Source: Allobrachymonas denitrificans DSM 15123 (GTDB lineage: Bacteria > Pseudomonadota > Gammaproteobacteria > Burkholderiales > Burkholderiaceae_C). From it: a stretch of DNA of 64,000 nucleotides. The translations under genes and the position numbers were made by a program. The notes beneath the pieces were generated by a model. That model ran no database searches, was not told where the DNA came from, and worked only from the letters and a program-made list of their open reading frames with translations. This document shows, in pieces, positions 11,407 to 22,568 of this stretch. Position 1 is the first letter of the stretch. Every line of letters begins with the position of its first letter. Location: positions 27,015 to 91,014 of the forward strand of contig NZ_FOCW01000007.1 in NCBI RefSeq assembly GCF_900110225.1. Direction: 5' to 3'.

Positions 11407-13302
11407 ATGACACAGGTGCTGACCCGCTCGCTCCTCGCTGTTGCCTTCCTGTCCGCCCTGGCAGGGTGCGGCACGGTACAGGCTCCGTCTGTCCCGGCTT
11501 CGGGCGCACAAGCCGCGGTGACGTCGCGACCCGGCACGCCCGCACTGTCGACGATTCCGCCCAACCCGGAAGCCTCCAGCGGCTGGACCGGCAAGCCGGG
11601 CTGGCAGTGGCAGAAGCATGCCGTGGCTGCAGCCAATCCGCTGGCCACGCAGGCGGGGCTGGAGATTCTGCGTGCAGGGGGCAATGCACTGGATGCGGCG
11701 ATTGCCGTGCAGATGGTGTTGGGACTGGTCGAGCCGCAATCCAGCGGCATTGGAGGCGGTGCCTTCCTGCTCTATGACGACGGCAAGAGCTTGCTGGCCT
11801 GGGATGGCCGCGAGACGGCGCCGGCAACGGTGCGCGAAGACCTGTTCCTCGGGCCGGATGGCAAGGCGTTGCCGTTTCATCAGGCAGTGGTCGGTGGCCG
11901 CTCGGTAGGGGTACCCGGCGTGGTGCCCATGCTGGAACAGGTGCAACGCAGGCAGGGCAAGCTGCCGTGGGCACGCCTGTTTGCGCCGGCGATCCGCATG
12001 GCCGAGGCAGGATTTCCTGTCAGCCCGCGCCTGCATCGCCTGCTCGCCTCCGAAAAATACCTGCGCGACAACGACAGCACTGCGGCGGCCTATTTCTACG
12101 GCACGGATGGACAGCCCTGGCCCGTCGGCCACGTGCTGCGCAATCCCGAATACGCGGCAGTACTGCGCGGCATTGCCAGCAAGGGATCGCGCTTCCTGAT
12201 GCGGGGCGAGGTGGCGCAGGCGATGGTGCGCACGGTTCAGGGGCATGCCGCCAATCCGGGCAAACTGGCACTGTCTGACCTGGCCGGTTACCAGCCGCGC
12301 GTCAGTCCGGCGCTCTGTTTCGATTACGAGGCCGTCGCCCGCCGCTACGAGATTTGCGGCATGCCGCCACCGAGTTCCGGCACGCTGGCCATCGGCCAGA
12401 TTCTCGGCATCCTCAGGCACACCGATGCAGCGAAGCTGCCCTTGCAGCAGGGCCAGCCGAATGCCGATTGGCTGCATCTGTACACCGAAGCCGCACGCTT
12501 GGCCTTTGCCGACCGTGCGCAGTACGTGGCTGATCCGGCTTTTGTGCAGGCGCCGGGCGGCAACTGGCAGTCCATGCTGCAGCCCGTCTACCTGCAGCAG
12601 CGTGCAGCGCTGATCCAGCAGGGGCCGCAGGCCAAATCCATGAAGACGGCAGAGCCGGGCCAGCCCGCTAGCCTGCGCGTGGCTTTGGCGCCCATGCCGG
12701 CCCAGCCGGAATACGGCACCAGCCATATCAGCGTGATCGACGCGCAGGGCCGCGCCGTTTCCATGACCACCACCATCGAGGACCAGTTCGGCTCCCGGAT
12801 GATGGTCAACCGCGGCAAGGGACTGGCCGGAGGCTTTCTGCTCAACAACGAGCTGACGGATTTCAGCTTCACGCCCAGGGATGCCGCAGGGCGCCCGATT
12901 GCGAACCGCGTGCAGCCGGGCAAGCGCCCGCGTTCGAGCATGGCACCCATTCTGGTCTACGGCAAACAGCCGGATGGACGGCGCGGCGAACTGCTGATGA
13001 GCGCCGGCAGCCCCGGGGGCGCCCTCATCATCCATTACGTTGCCAAGACACTCTACGGCACGCTCAACTGGGGCCTGGATGCACAGCGCGCGATCGACCT
13101 GCCCAACTTTGGGTCGACCAACGGCCCCACCTTGCTGGAGCAGAAGCGCTTTGCACCAGCGACGGCGGAAGCCTTGCGCCAGCGCGGCGCCGAGGTGCGC
13201 GAGATAGACATGACCAGCGGCCTGCAGGCGATCCAGAAAACGCCGCGCGGCTATTTTGGTGGTGCGGATCCGCGGCGTGAAGGGGTGGTGTTGGGGGATT
13301 GA
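11407..13302 (+). CDS. ggt: Gamma-glutamyltransferase, lipoprotein form
   Basis: This 631-residue Ntn-hydrolase is made as a single chain that cleaves itself before the catalytic Thr. Here that is T438 in YGTSHISVIDAQGRAVSMTTTI. GGNALDAAIAVQMVLGLVEPQSSGIGGGAF is the family signature near the start of the large subunit, and SAGSPGG lies near the end. The N-terminus (LLAVAFLSALAGC) is a lipobox with C21 as the lipidated residue, so it should be membrane-anchored on the periplasmic side, where it degrades glutathione and gamma-glutamyl peptides. AAAGGA six bases ahead supports the ATG at 11407 over one nine codons earlier. Confidence 0.92.
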   Translation: MTQVLTRSLLAVAFLSALAGCGTVQAPSVPASGAQAAVTSRPGTPALSTIPPNPEASSGWTGKPGWQWQKHAVAAANPLATQAGLEILRAGGNALDAAIAVQMVLGLVEPQSSGIGGGAFLLYDDGKSLLAWDGRETAPATVREDLFLGPDGKALPFHQAVVGGRSVGVPGVVPMLEQVQRRQGKLPWARLFAPAIRMAEAGFPVSPRLHRLLASEKYLRDNDSTAAAYFYGTDGQPWPVGHVLRNPEYAAVLRGIASKGSRFLMRGEVAQAMVRTVQGHAANPGKLALSDLAGYQPRVSPALCFDYEAVARRYEICGMPPPSSGTLAIGQILGILRHTDAAKLPLQQGQPNADWLHLYTEAARLAFADRAQYVADPAFVQAPGGNWQSMLQPVYLQQRAALIQQGPQAKSMKTAEPGQPASLRVALAPMPAQPEYGTSHISVIDAQGRAVSMTTTIEDQFGSRMMVNRGKGLAGGFLLNNELTDFSFTPRDAAGRPIANRVQPGKRPRSSMAPILVYGKQPDGRRGELLMSAGSPGGALIIHYVAKTLYGTLNWGLDAQRAIDLPNFGSTNGPTLLEQKRFAPATAEALRQRGAEVREIDMTSGLQAIQKTPRGYFGGADPRREGVVLGD

Positions 13303-13325
13303 GGGCTACCAAAGCCCTGTGGCGG

Positions 13326-13949
13326 TTATTGCATATCGGATGTACGCCCGGAGCTGTCTGAACGGAACGGCTCCAGCTTCTCCAACGCCAGCACATACGG
13401 CGGGTCATTCGGCACATTCGCCAGCGCATAACGCACCACGCGCACGGCAGCCGGATCCAGACCACACACGTAATCCTCCACCGCCGAGCGTTCCTGCTTG
13501 CCCCCCGCGTGCCCGTGGTACACCACCAGCACGATCACGCCATGCGGACGCAGCAGTTGCCAGATGCCCTGCAACGCCGCGATGGTGCTGTCCGCCTGGG
13601 TGGTGATCTGCTTGTCGCTGCGGGGCAGGTAGCCCAGATTGAACACTGCCGCCTGCACCGGTTGCGTTACATGCTGCAGCACGGTTTCGTGCCCTGCATG
13701 GATCACGCTGACCCGGTCTGCGAGCCCGTGCGCCTGCAACCGCTCACGCGTAGCCTCGATGGCCTGGGCCTGTACATCGAACGCGTATATCCGCCCGCCA
13801 TCGCCCACCCACTGTGCCAGCAGCAAGGTATCGTACCCGTTGCCGGCCGTGGCATCGATCGCCACGTCACCGGGCTGCAGGACGTGTTGCAGCAGCGCAT
13901 GGGCAAAGGGAACGATATCGGTCAGGTGGCGGGTGAGGGCAGGGCGCAT
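13326..13949 (-). CDS. Class I SAM-dependent methyltransferase, MnmM/YtqB-like
   Basis: This 207-residue protein has SAM motif I in AIDATAGNGYDTLLLA and a motif in VFNLGYLPRSDKQITTQADSTIAALQG. The C-terminal VVYHGHAGGKQERSAVEDYV and NVPNDPPYVLALEKL are hallmarks of the PF06962 group that includes MnmM (YtqB), which methylates the 5-aminomethyl-2-thiouridine of tRNA wobble position 34 in Gram-positive bacteria. Whether it has that role here is not known. It lies 15 bases downstream of radC on the same strand, so they are probably co-transcribed, and it is convergent with ggt. Confidence 0.85.
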   Translation of the reverse strand: MRPALTRHLTDIVPFAHALLQHVLQPGDVAIDATAGNGYDTLLLAQWVGDGGRIYAFDVQAQAIEATRERLQAHGLADRVSVIHAGHETVLQHVTQPVQAAVFNLGYLPRSDKQITTQADSTIAALQGIWQLLRPHGVIVLVVYHGHAGGKQERSAVEDYVCGLDPAAVRVVRYALANVPNDPPYVLALEKLEPFRSDSSGRTSDMQ

Positions 13950-13964
13950 AGGGGCACAAGAATA

Positions 13965-14651
13965 TCAGGCAGCGGGCATGAGTCCCTGCTCGGCCATGGA
14001 CAGGCTCTTGCCGCGTGCGACGATGATATGGTCCAGCACGCGGATGTCCAGCAGCGACAGTGCCTGCTGCAACTGGCGCGTGAGCGCGATGTCGGCACTG
14101 GAAGGCTGCACCTGCCCGCTGGGGTGGTTGTGCGCCAGCACCACACTGGCAGCGTGATGGTGCAGTGCGCGCAAGGCCACTTCGCGCGGGTAGACGCTGG
14201 TCTGGTTCAGCGTGCCGCGGAACAGCGTTTCCAGCTGGATCAGCTGGTGCTGGCTGTCGAGAAACAGCACGGCAAAGCATTCGTGCGGCAGATGGCCGAG
14301 ATGCAGCTGCAGGTAGTTGGCAACCAGCGCCGGGTGGTTGAGCAGGGTGCGCTGCTGCAGCTGCTGTGCCATGGCCCGCCGCGCCAGCTCCATCACCGCC
14401 AGCAGCTCGGCGCGTTTGGCCGTGCCGCCCAGACCCTTGATCTGCCCCAGCGTGCGCGCATCGGCATGCAGCAGGCCCGCCAGCCCCTGGCAGGCATCCA
14501 GCACGTCCTGCGCCATTACCAGCACGTTGCGTCCTGCCGTGCCGGTGCGCAGCAGCAGGGCGAGCAGTTCCACATCGCCCAACGCTGCGGCGCCGTGCTG
14601 CAACAGGCGTTCACGCGGACGCGAGGTGTGCGGAAGATCGTGGAAGGCCAT
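13965..14651 (-). CDS. radC: RadC family JAB/MPN metalloprotein
   Basis: This 228-residue protein has an N-terminal helix-hairpin-helix part ([36 protein letters not shown]) and a C-terminal JAMM domain with [20 protein letters not shown], in which His-x-His and Asp form the zinc site. RadC proteins were once assigned to DNA repair, but the biochemical role is unresolved. It is divergent from fkpB across a 135-base AT-rich spacer, a conserved neighbourhood in Burkholderiales. Confidence 0.94.
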   Translation of the reverse strand: MAFHDLPHTSRPRERLLQHGAAALGDVELLALLLRTGTAGRNVLVMAQDVLDACQGLAGLLHADARTLGQIKGLGGTAKRAELLAVMELARRAMAQQLQQRTLLNHPALVANYLQLHLGHLPHECFAVLFLDSQHQLIQLETLFRGTLNQTSVYPREVALRALHHHAASVVLAHNHPSGQVQPSSADIALTRQLQQALSLLDIRVLDHIIVARGKSLSMAEQGLMPAA

Positions 14652-14786
14652 AAAAATCCATTTTTTAAATAAAAAGTATTATAAATGGCGACATCAAGAC
14701 TTGACCACGGACAGGCTGCAAAGCCCGCATGGTCCCGGTGCAACAGGCAGCCTCTTACAATAGCGCATCCAACTCCGGACCGGATC

Positions 14787-15256
14787 ATGACTGAAGCCAC
14801 CAACACCGCAGCCCCGGGCACGCCCGTGGTGCAAGCCGATTCCTTTCTCACCCTGCATTACCGCCTGTCCGGCCCGCAGGGTGACGTCATCGACACCTTT
14901 CTCGAGCAGCCTGCCACGCTCTCGCTGGGCAATGGCGAGCTGTCGCCGGCCATCGAGCAGATGCTGATCGGCCTGCCCGAGGGCACGCATACCACTTTCG
15001 AGCTGCCGGCCGGCGCGGCCTTTGGCGAGCGCAATCCGCAGATGCTGCAGTGGCTCAAGCGCAGCGTGCTCAAGGAAATGGGCGACCCGGACGAGCAATA
15101 TGCCGTGGGCGAAGTGGTGCAGTTTCCGACGCCCGATGCGCAAGGCCAGTTTGCCGGCACCGTCGCCGAGCTGGGCGAAGAGGCCATCCTGTTCGATTTC
15201 AACCACCCGCTGGCGGGCCAGCCGGTCACCTTCGAGGTGCAGATCATTGGTGTGCT

Positions 15257-15260
<4 letters not shown>
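14787..15260 (+). CDS. fkpB: FKBP-type peptidyl-prolyl isomerase, SlpA/FkpB type
   Basis: This 157-residue cytosolic protein has an FKBP fold interrupted by the IF insertion domain: [56 protein letters not shown], then [20 protein letters not shown] at the end, which is the SlyD/SlpA signature. It lacks the His-rich metal-binding tail of SlyD. The ATG at 14787 follows GGATC with no strong ribosome-binding site, but upstream in-frame codons are not family-like. Its stop overlaps the ispH start (ATGA at 15257-15260), so the two are coupled. Confidence 0.93.
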
Positions 15261-17601
<2,341 letters not shown>

Positions 17602-17628
17602 TCGCAGCAAAAAATGCGGCCTGCCTCT

Positions 17629-17657
17629 TTGCGGAGGCTGTCACTTGCATGTAAAAT
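17629..17657 (+). promoter_or_regulatory. Sigma70-type promoter for tRNA-Ser
   Basis: TTGCGG (17629-17634) and TAAAAT (17652-17657) are separated by 17 bases, about 45 bases upstream of the mature tRNA. The -10 is preceded by TG, giving an extended -10 character. Confidence 0.6.
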
Positions 17658-17701
17658 CGCCTGTTTCCTGCAGCATCCTTGCTGCGGAATGAACAGACCA
17701 C

Positions 17702-17793
17702 GGAGAGATGGCAGAGTGGTCGAATGCACCGGATTCGAAATCCGGCATACAGGTTCTCCTGTATCGAGGGTTCGAATCCCTCTCTCTCCGCCA
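17702..17793 (+). tRNA. tRNA-Ser(CGA)
   Basis: The gene is 92 nucleotides including the encoded CCA. The acceptor arm GGAGAGA pairs with TCTCTCC; the anticodon stem CCGGA/TCCGG encloses loop TTCGAAA with anticodon CGA. The long variable arm (ATACAGGTTCTCCTGTAT) marks it as class II serine tRNA, and the T loop is TTCGAAT. Confidence 0.97.
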
Positions 17794-17810
17794 GATGGTC
17801 AAGAAAATCA

Positions 17811-17843
17811 AGCACTTGCAGCGTTTGCGGCAGGTGCTTTTTT
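17811..17843 (+). terminator. Rho-independent terminator, probably bidirectional
   Basis: AGCACTTGC pairs with GCAGGTGCT (one G-T pair) around a 10-base loop, followed by six T. An A-rich stretch on the left side would give T on the opposite strand. It could therefore end both the tRNA-Ser transcript and the convergent pirin gene, whose stop is at 17852. Confidence 0.8.
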
Positions 17844-17851
17844 CTTGCGCC

Positions 17852-18778
17852 CTATCGGCTGGCCCGCAACCGCGCTCCATCCAGCGATGGTATATCCAGC
17901 CTCCCCGCAGTGCTGCCGGGCCTGACGGTGCCAAACCGGCCACTGTCATTGATCCAGTCTGCCCGCGCCTGCTCGATTTCCTCCTGCGTGCGCGCCACAA
18001 AGTTCCACCAAAGCAGCACATCTTCCTCGAACGGCGTGCCGCCCACCAGCAGCACCTGCGCAGCGCCATGGCTTTGCAACTGCAGTTCATGGCGGCCGGG
18101 CTCGAAGTAGAGAAGCTCTCCGGTCCCCAGCTGCTCTCCTTGAACCGTGACTTCGCCACGCAAAACCAGCAGCCCGTACTCGAAGGCCGGATCAAGGGGC
18201 AGGGTAGCATGTGCCGCAGCTTCTGCCACCAGATCCACGCCAACCAGGGGGCTGTAGATGCGCGTAGGCGCCGTCTGCCCCAGCGCAGTGCCGGCCAGCA
18301 CGGTGGCCAGAAAACCGCCGGTCGCCACCTGTGGCAGCTCGGGATAGTTCTCGAACGCCGGCTCGCAATGCCGCTGGCTGTCCGGCAGGGCGATCCAGAG
18401 TTGCGCCATGTGCAGGCGCGCGCCGTTGGCGGCGCTGTCTTCGGTGTGGGCCACGCCACGTCCGGCGGTCATCAGGTTGACCTGACCGGGACGGATGGTC
18501 TGTTCAACGCCGAGGGAGTCGCGGTGAATGATTTCGCCTTCGATCATCCAGGTGAAGGTCTGCAGGCCGATATGCGGGTGCGCGCCCACATGCATGCCAT
18601 CGTCCGGTCCGAGTTGCACCGGGCCTGCATGGTCCAGAAAGCACCAGGCGCCGATCATGCGCTTGCGCGCGGTGGGCAGGGCACGCCGGATTTCCATGCC
18701 TTCGCCCAGCATGGCGCTGCGTGCAGGAAAACGTTGCGAATGGGACGGTGCAACCATGACATGCTCCTGTTCTTGCAT
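17852..18778 (-). CDS. Pirin family protein (bicupin)
   Basis: This 308-residue protein has two cupin halves. The N-terminal half holds the pirin metal site: DHAGPVQ, VGAHPHIGLQTFTWMIEGEIIHRDS and RGVAHTEDS supply the His/Glu ligands. The C-terminal cupin (residues about 185-290) contains AFEYGLLVLRGEVTVQGEQL, and ends with a pirin-like WWNFVART. Pirins act as quercetinase-like dioxygenases or redox/iron-sensing regulators; the role here is open. The ATG at 18778 is used; one at 18757 (MVAPSHSQR) is also possible. Confidence 0.9.
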   Translation of the reverse strand: MQEQEHVMVAPSHSQRFPARSAMLGEGMEIRRALPTARKRMIGAWCFLDHAGPVQLGPDDGMHVGAHPHIGLQTFTWMIEGEIIHRDSLGVEQTIRPGQVNLMTAGRGVAHTEDSAANGARLHMAQLWIALPDSQRHCEPAFENYPELPQVATGGFLATVLAGTALGQTAPTRIYSPLVGVDLVAEAAAHATLPLDPAFEYGLLVLRGEVTVQGEQLGTGELLYFEPGRHELQLQSHGAAQVLLVGGTPFEEDVLLWWNFVARTQEEIEQARADWINDSGRFGTVRPGSTAGRLDIPSLDGARLRASR

Positions 18779-18860
18779 CAGATTCCGACTTTAGCGGGAT
18801 CGCCCCGAACACGTGGGACTGGAACGCTATCCACGCCTTGGGGGCAGGGCCTGTGGCAGC

Positions 18861-19592
18861 TCAGTACAGCGTTTCCACATCGCAATCCAGCATATAGCCT
18901 GATCCGCGCTCCGTCACGATGAACCTCGGATGCGCAGGGTCTTCCTCCAGCTTCAGCCGCAGGCGCCGGATCTGCACATCGATGGTGCGGTCGTACACCT
19001 CGGCCTCATGCAGTCGCGACATGGACAGCAGCTGGTCGCGCGACATCACGCGGCGCGGCGCCTGGCACAGGGCGCTCAGCAGGCTGATCTCGCCGTTGGA
19101 CAAATCCACGTAGCTGCCATCGGGCGTCTTGAGCCGGCGCGTGCGCAGGTTCAGTTCCCAGCCGGCAAAGCGGAAGGCGCGGCGGGCGCTGTCCCGTTGC
19201 GGCAACGTGGCCTGCACCTGGTAGCGGCGCAGCACGGCACGCACGCGCGCCAGCAGTTCGCGCGGGCTGAAGGGCTTGGTCACATAGTCGTCCGCGCCCA
19301 GTTCCAGGCCCATCACGCGATCGGCCTCTTCGGTGCGACCAGTGAGCAGGATGATGGGCACGGTGGCGCGTGCGCGCAACTGGCGCGCCAGATCCAGGCC
19401 GTCTTCGCCCGGCATCTTCAGATCGAGCAGCACCAGGTCGATCGCCTGATTGTCGAAGCAGGCTATCATTTCGCGACCGGAACTGCAGGGCGTGGCGCGC
19501 AACTCGTTTTCCTGCAGGTAGTCGCAGACCATGTCACGCACATCCGGATCGTCGTCGACGACCAATACATGGGGCTGGTTCAGGGGAGACAT
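18861..19592 (-). CDS. OmpR/PhoB family response regulator
   Basis: This 243-residue protein has a receiver domain (residues about 7-120) with acidic pocket VVDDDPD, phospho-acceptor D57 in LLDLKMPGEDG and K in DDYVTKPFSPREL. A winged-helix DNA-binding domain follows (about 140-237; DLSNGEISLLSALCQAPRRVMSRDQLL, YDRTIDVQIRRLRLKLEEDP, TERGSGYML). The start ATG (19590-19592) directly abuts the divergent kinase gene. The partner is presumably that kinase (19600-21792). The regulated genes cannot be inferred. Confidence 0.93.
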   Translation of the reverse strand: MSPLNQPHVLVVDDDPDVRDMVCDYLQENELRATPCSSGREMIACFDNQAIDLVLLDLKMPGEDGLDLARQLRARATVPIILLTGRTEEADRVMGLELGADDYVTKPFSPRELLARVRAVLRRYQVQATLPQRDSARRAFRFAGWELNLRTRRLKTPDGSYVDLSNGEISLLSALCQAPRRVMSRDQLLSMSRLHEAEVYDRTIDVQIRRLRLKLEEDPAHPRFIVTERGSGYMLDCDVETLY

Positions 19593-19599
19593 GCTTGCG

Positions 19600-21792
19600 A
19601 TGGTAACGGAGAAAAAGCCGCCCCGGCGCCCGCTCTCCATGTCGGCCTTCCTGTCCAGCGGCAGGATGGCCTGGGTCGCCCTGTTGCTGGTGTGGGTGAT
19701 GCTGGCCGTGCTGACGGCTTCGGCACTGTGGGTGATGCGTGTTTCCACCCTGCGCGACCAGCAGCGCGCGCTGCACACCTTGGCCGTGGTGGTTTCCGAC
19801 GAACTGGAGCGCGGGCTGGATGGCGTGGACGAAGGCCTGACGGCCATTGCCAATGCCATCGAGGAAGACGGCATGCCGGACGATGCAGCAGAGGCCTCGG
19901 CCCGATTGCGCCGGCGCGTGGAATTGATGCCGATGGCACAGACGCTGTGGCTGCTCGATCCGCAGGGGCGGGGCGTGACGCGCTCCGATGCCATCGGCTT
20001 TCCTCCGGTCGACGGATTTGCGCCTCCGCTTAAGGCGAATGCCGTCGAGAGCCTCTCGTTCAGCCGGCCCTTTGCCGATCCGTCCGCTGCCCGTCCGCTG
20101 GTGGCGATTGCCTTGCCGATGGAAACCGCCCGCTATGGTTGGGTGGTGGCCGGTGTGCCGGCCGATGTGCTACTGGGGGCTTTCCAGAGCGCGTTGCCGG
20201 AGGACGAGGCGGAAATGCGGGTGTCGCGCAGCGATGGCACCTTGCTGGCATCGACCGATGGATCGCCCCTGTCCCGGCATGTGCATCTGGCCGAGCATGT
20301 GCTGATCGAGGGCTATGGCCTGCAGGTGGATCTGTTTCGCAGTCGGGATGTGGTGTTGCACGACTGGCGGGCATCCGCGCAGATGGCTGCGGTTCTGCTG
20401 GTGTTGCTGGCTGCCGTGATGGCCGCAGCACTGTGGATTCTGCAGCGGGCGCAGCGCCGGCATGAGCAGGCGCAGCAGGCCCTGCGGCTGCAGCAGGCGC
20501 GGGGCGAGCGGCTGGAAGCACTGGGGCGCATGGCGGGCGAAGTGGCGCATGACTTCAACAACGTGCTGGGCGCGATTGCCGGCTATGGGGAAATGGCGCT
20601 GGACAAGGCCGAGCCCGGCAGTGCCCAGGCGCGCCAGCTGGACCGCCTGATCGGGGCAACCGCCCGGGGGCGTGCGCTGACCGAGCGCATTCTGGCCTTC
20701 AGCCGTGGCGGTGCGCGGCGTTCGGTGGTATTTGTGCTGCAGACGGTGGTGGAAGAAGTCCTGGAACATGTGCGCAGCCTGAAGCAGCCGGGCATCCGGC
20801 TCGATGTGCAACTGGCCGCCCCGGAGGGAAGGGTACGCGGTGACCCGGCGCAGGCCTATCAGGCCGTGCTGAACCTGTGCGTGAATGCCCTGCAGGCCAT
20901 GCCTGAAGGGGGGGTGTTGCAGGTGAGTCTGGGGCAGGAACGGGTGGATGCCGAGCAGGTGCTGTCGCACAGCCGCCTGTCAGCGGGCGAGTGGTTGCGT
21001 CTTGTGGTGGCGGACGAGGGCAGGGGTATCGATCCGGTGTCGATGGAGCACTTGCTGGAGCCCTTCTACACCACGCGGGCAGGAGAGGGCGGAACCGGCC
21101 TGGGGCTGGCTGTGGTGCATGGGGCCGTGGTGGAGTTGCATGGCGCCATCGATGTACAGAGTCAGCCAGGTGAGGGCGCGCGGTTTGCGCTGTGGCTGCC
21201 GGTTTGTGCGCCAGTGCAGGAGCAACATCGGGCGCAGCCTTGGAAGCCGGGGCAGGAGCGAGGGCAGGAACAGGGGCAGGATTCACCATCTAGCCAGGAA
21301 TTCGGGCAAGGGAGGCTACCGCCTGCGGCAGGAGATTCGCTCCACAGCGCTCTCCCGTCTCTCGAACCAGAGTCCGGGCCTGATCGTGACCAGGGCAAGA
21401 CCTGGGGCAGGGTGCCCGCCCGCGTGCTGGTGCTGGACGACGAACCGGAACTGGCCGCCTTGACAGCCACAACGTTGAAATCGCTGGGCCTGGACGCGAC
21501 AGCCGAAACACGGCCGCTGCGCGCCTTCGACATGCTGCAGACGCAACCCTCCCATTTCGCTGCCCTGATCACCGATGAGCGCATGCCGGAACTGACAGGC
21601 ACAGAACTGGTTCTGCGGCTGCGCGAGGCAGGTGGGGCACTGGAGCAGCTTCCGGTGATTCTGCTCACTGGCCAGGGCGGTCCCATGCTGGCAGCGCGCG
21701 CGGCGGAACTGGGCATACGGCACATACTGCGCAAGCCACTGGAGCGTCAGGAGCTGGCTGACGCGCTCAGCAGCCTTCTGCAGAAGCCCTGA
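19600..21792 (+). CDS. Hybrid sensor histidine kinase with C-terminal receiver
   Basis: This protein is about 730 residues. TM1 is near residues 22-46 (WVALLLVWVMLAVLTASALW), a periplasmic sensor of ~210 residues follows, and TM2 is near 262-284. HisKA has phospho-acceptor H317 in GEVAHDFNNVLGAIAGYGEMAL, the AHDFNN type shared with NtrB-like hybrid kinases. The ATPase domain has NLCVNALQAM, DEGRGID and GGTGLGLAVVHG. A Gln/Glu-rich linker precedes a receiver (about 608-730) with D659 in LITDERMPELTG. A GGGGAG about 11 bases ahead supports ATG 19600; ATG 19591 and 19639 are alternatives. The first would overlap the start codon of the divergent response regulator. Confidence 0.9.
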   Translation: MVTEKKPPRRPLSMSAFLSSGRMAWVALLLVWVMLAVLTASALWVMRVSTLRDQQRALHTLAVVVSDELERGLDGVDEGLTAIANAIEEDGMPDDAAEASARLRRRVELMPMAQTLWLLDPQGRGVTRSDAIGFPPVDGFAPPLKANAVESLSFSRPFADPSAARPLVAIALPMETARYGWVVAGVPADVLLGAFQSALPEDEAEMRVSRSDGTLLASTDGSPLSRHVHLAEHVLIEGYGLQVDLFRSRDVVLHDWRASAQMAAVLLVLLAAVMAAALWILQRAQRRHEQAQQALRLQQARGERLEALGRMAGEVAHDFNNVLGAIAGYGEMALDKAEPGSAQARQLDRLIGATARGRALTERILAFSRGGARRSVVFVLQTVVEEVLEHVRSLKQPGIRLDVQLAAPEGRVRGDPAQAYQAVLNLCVNALQAMPEGGVLQVSLGQERVDAEQVLSHSRLSAGEWLRLVVADEGRGIDPVSMEHLLEPFYTTRAGEGGTGLGLAVVHGAVVELHGAIDVQSQPGEGARFALWLPVCAPVQEQHRAQPWKPGQERGQEQGQDSPSSQEFGQGRLPPAAGDSLHSALPSLEPESGPDRDQGKTWGRVPARVLVLDDEPELAALTATTLKSLGLDATAETRPLRAFDMLQTQPSHFAALITDERMPELTGTELVLRLREAGGALEQLPVILLTGQGGPMLAARAAELGIRHILRKPLERQELADALSSLLQKP

Positions 21793-21941
21793 CGCCAGTA
21801 AGGCATGGGCCGCTGCCCCCCGGTGCTCCCGCTGCATTGCAATTGCAACAGCCGGGCCCCCGCTTTGTCATGCAAGCCATCGGCTGCGCGCGCAAGATTG
21901 GATCCCAGAAGTTTTCCTGTTTTTCACCGAGGAGTTTTCTG

Positions 21942-22451
21942 ATGAGCATCCCGCGCCAAGCTTCCGTTTCCACCCTGTTTGCTGCCTGCCTGCTGGCTGG
22001 CGGTGTTGCCATGGCTGCACCGGCTACCCCTGCCGCCAAGGCCAGTGCTCCGCCCAAGGCGGCTGCAGTGGCTGTCAAACCGGCTCCGGCGGTAACCGTC
22101 GGCAAGCTGGCGGCCAAGCCTGCGTCGGCCAGCACCGCGGTCAAACCCGCTCCGATGAAGCCGGTGACGGCTGCGACACCGGCCAAGCCGGCTGTTCCCG
22201 CCACCCCGGCAAAACCCGGCGTGGCTCCTGCCAAGCCGGCCACGCCTGCCGTTCCGGCCGTGCCTGCCAAGGCCGCTTCGGGCGCCGGTCTGGGTGGTAC
22301 GCAAGTGTGGGTGAACACGGCTGCCAAGGTCTACCACTGCCCCGGCACCAAGTACTTCGGCAAGACGAAGAAGGGCCAGTACATGAGCGAGGCCGCTGCC
22401 CGCGGCGCCGGCAACCGTGCTGACCGAGGTGCGGCCTGCGCAACCAGATAA
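21942..22451 (+). CDS. Exported Ala/Pro/Lys-rich protein with a small Cys-containing C-terminal domain
   Basis: This 169-residue protein has a Sec signal peptide (MSIPRQASVSTLFAACLLAGGVAMA, cleavage probably before APA). About 90 residues of Ala/Pro/Lys/Val repeats of the type KPAxPAxPAKP follow. The compact C-terminus (residues about 117-168) reads VWVNTAAKVYHCPGTKYFGKTKKG, then YMSEAAARGAGNRADRGAAC, with two Cys. That C-terminal pattern recurs in small exported proteins of proteobacteria, but I know of no assigned function. CGAGGAG seven bases before ATG 21942 fixes the start. A terminator separates it from the NRPS gene. Confidence 0.8.
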   Translation: MSIPRQASVSTLFAACLLAGGVAMAAPATPAAKASAPPKAAAVAVKPAPAVTVGKLAAKPASASTAVKPAPMKPVTAATPAKPAVPATPAKPGVAPAKPATPAVPAVPAKAASGAGLGGTQVWVNTAAKVYHCPGTKYFGKTKKGQYMSEAAARGAGNRADRGAACATR

Positions 22452-22475
22452 GCCCCTGAAAGACGCATTGCATTT

Positions 22476-22528
22476 GCCGGGCCATCGGGCCGGTGGTGAA
22501 CAGCCACCGGTGCCGCCCCGGCTTTTTT
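22476..22528 (+). terminator. Rho-independent terminator with two stacked stems
   Basis: The outer stem GCCGGG/CCCGGC (22476-22481 with 22517-22522) encloses the inner stem CCGGTGG/CCACCGG, and TTTTTT follows immediately. It lies between the exported protein and the NRPS-like gene, so the two are unlikely to be one simple operon. Confidence 0.75.
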
Positions 22529-22568
22529 GCGCGCCTGCAGCTGAGCAGACGTGCCGGAAGAGTGACCC

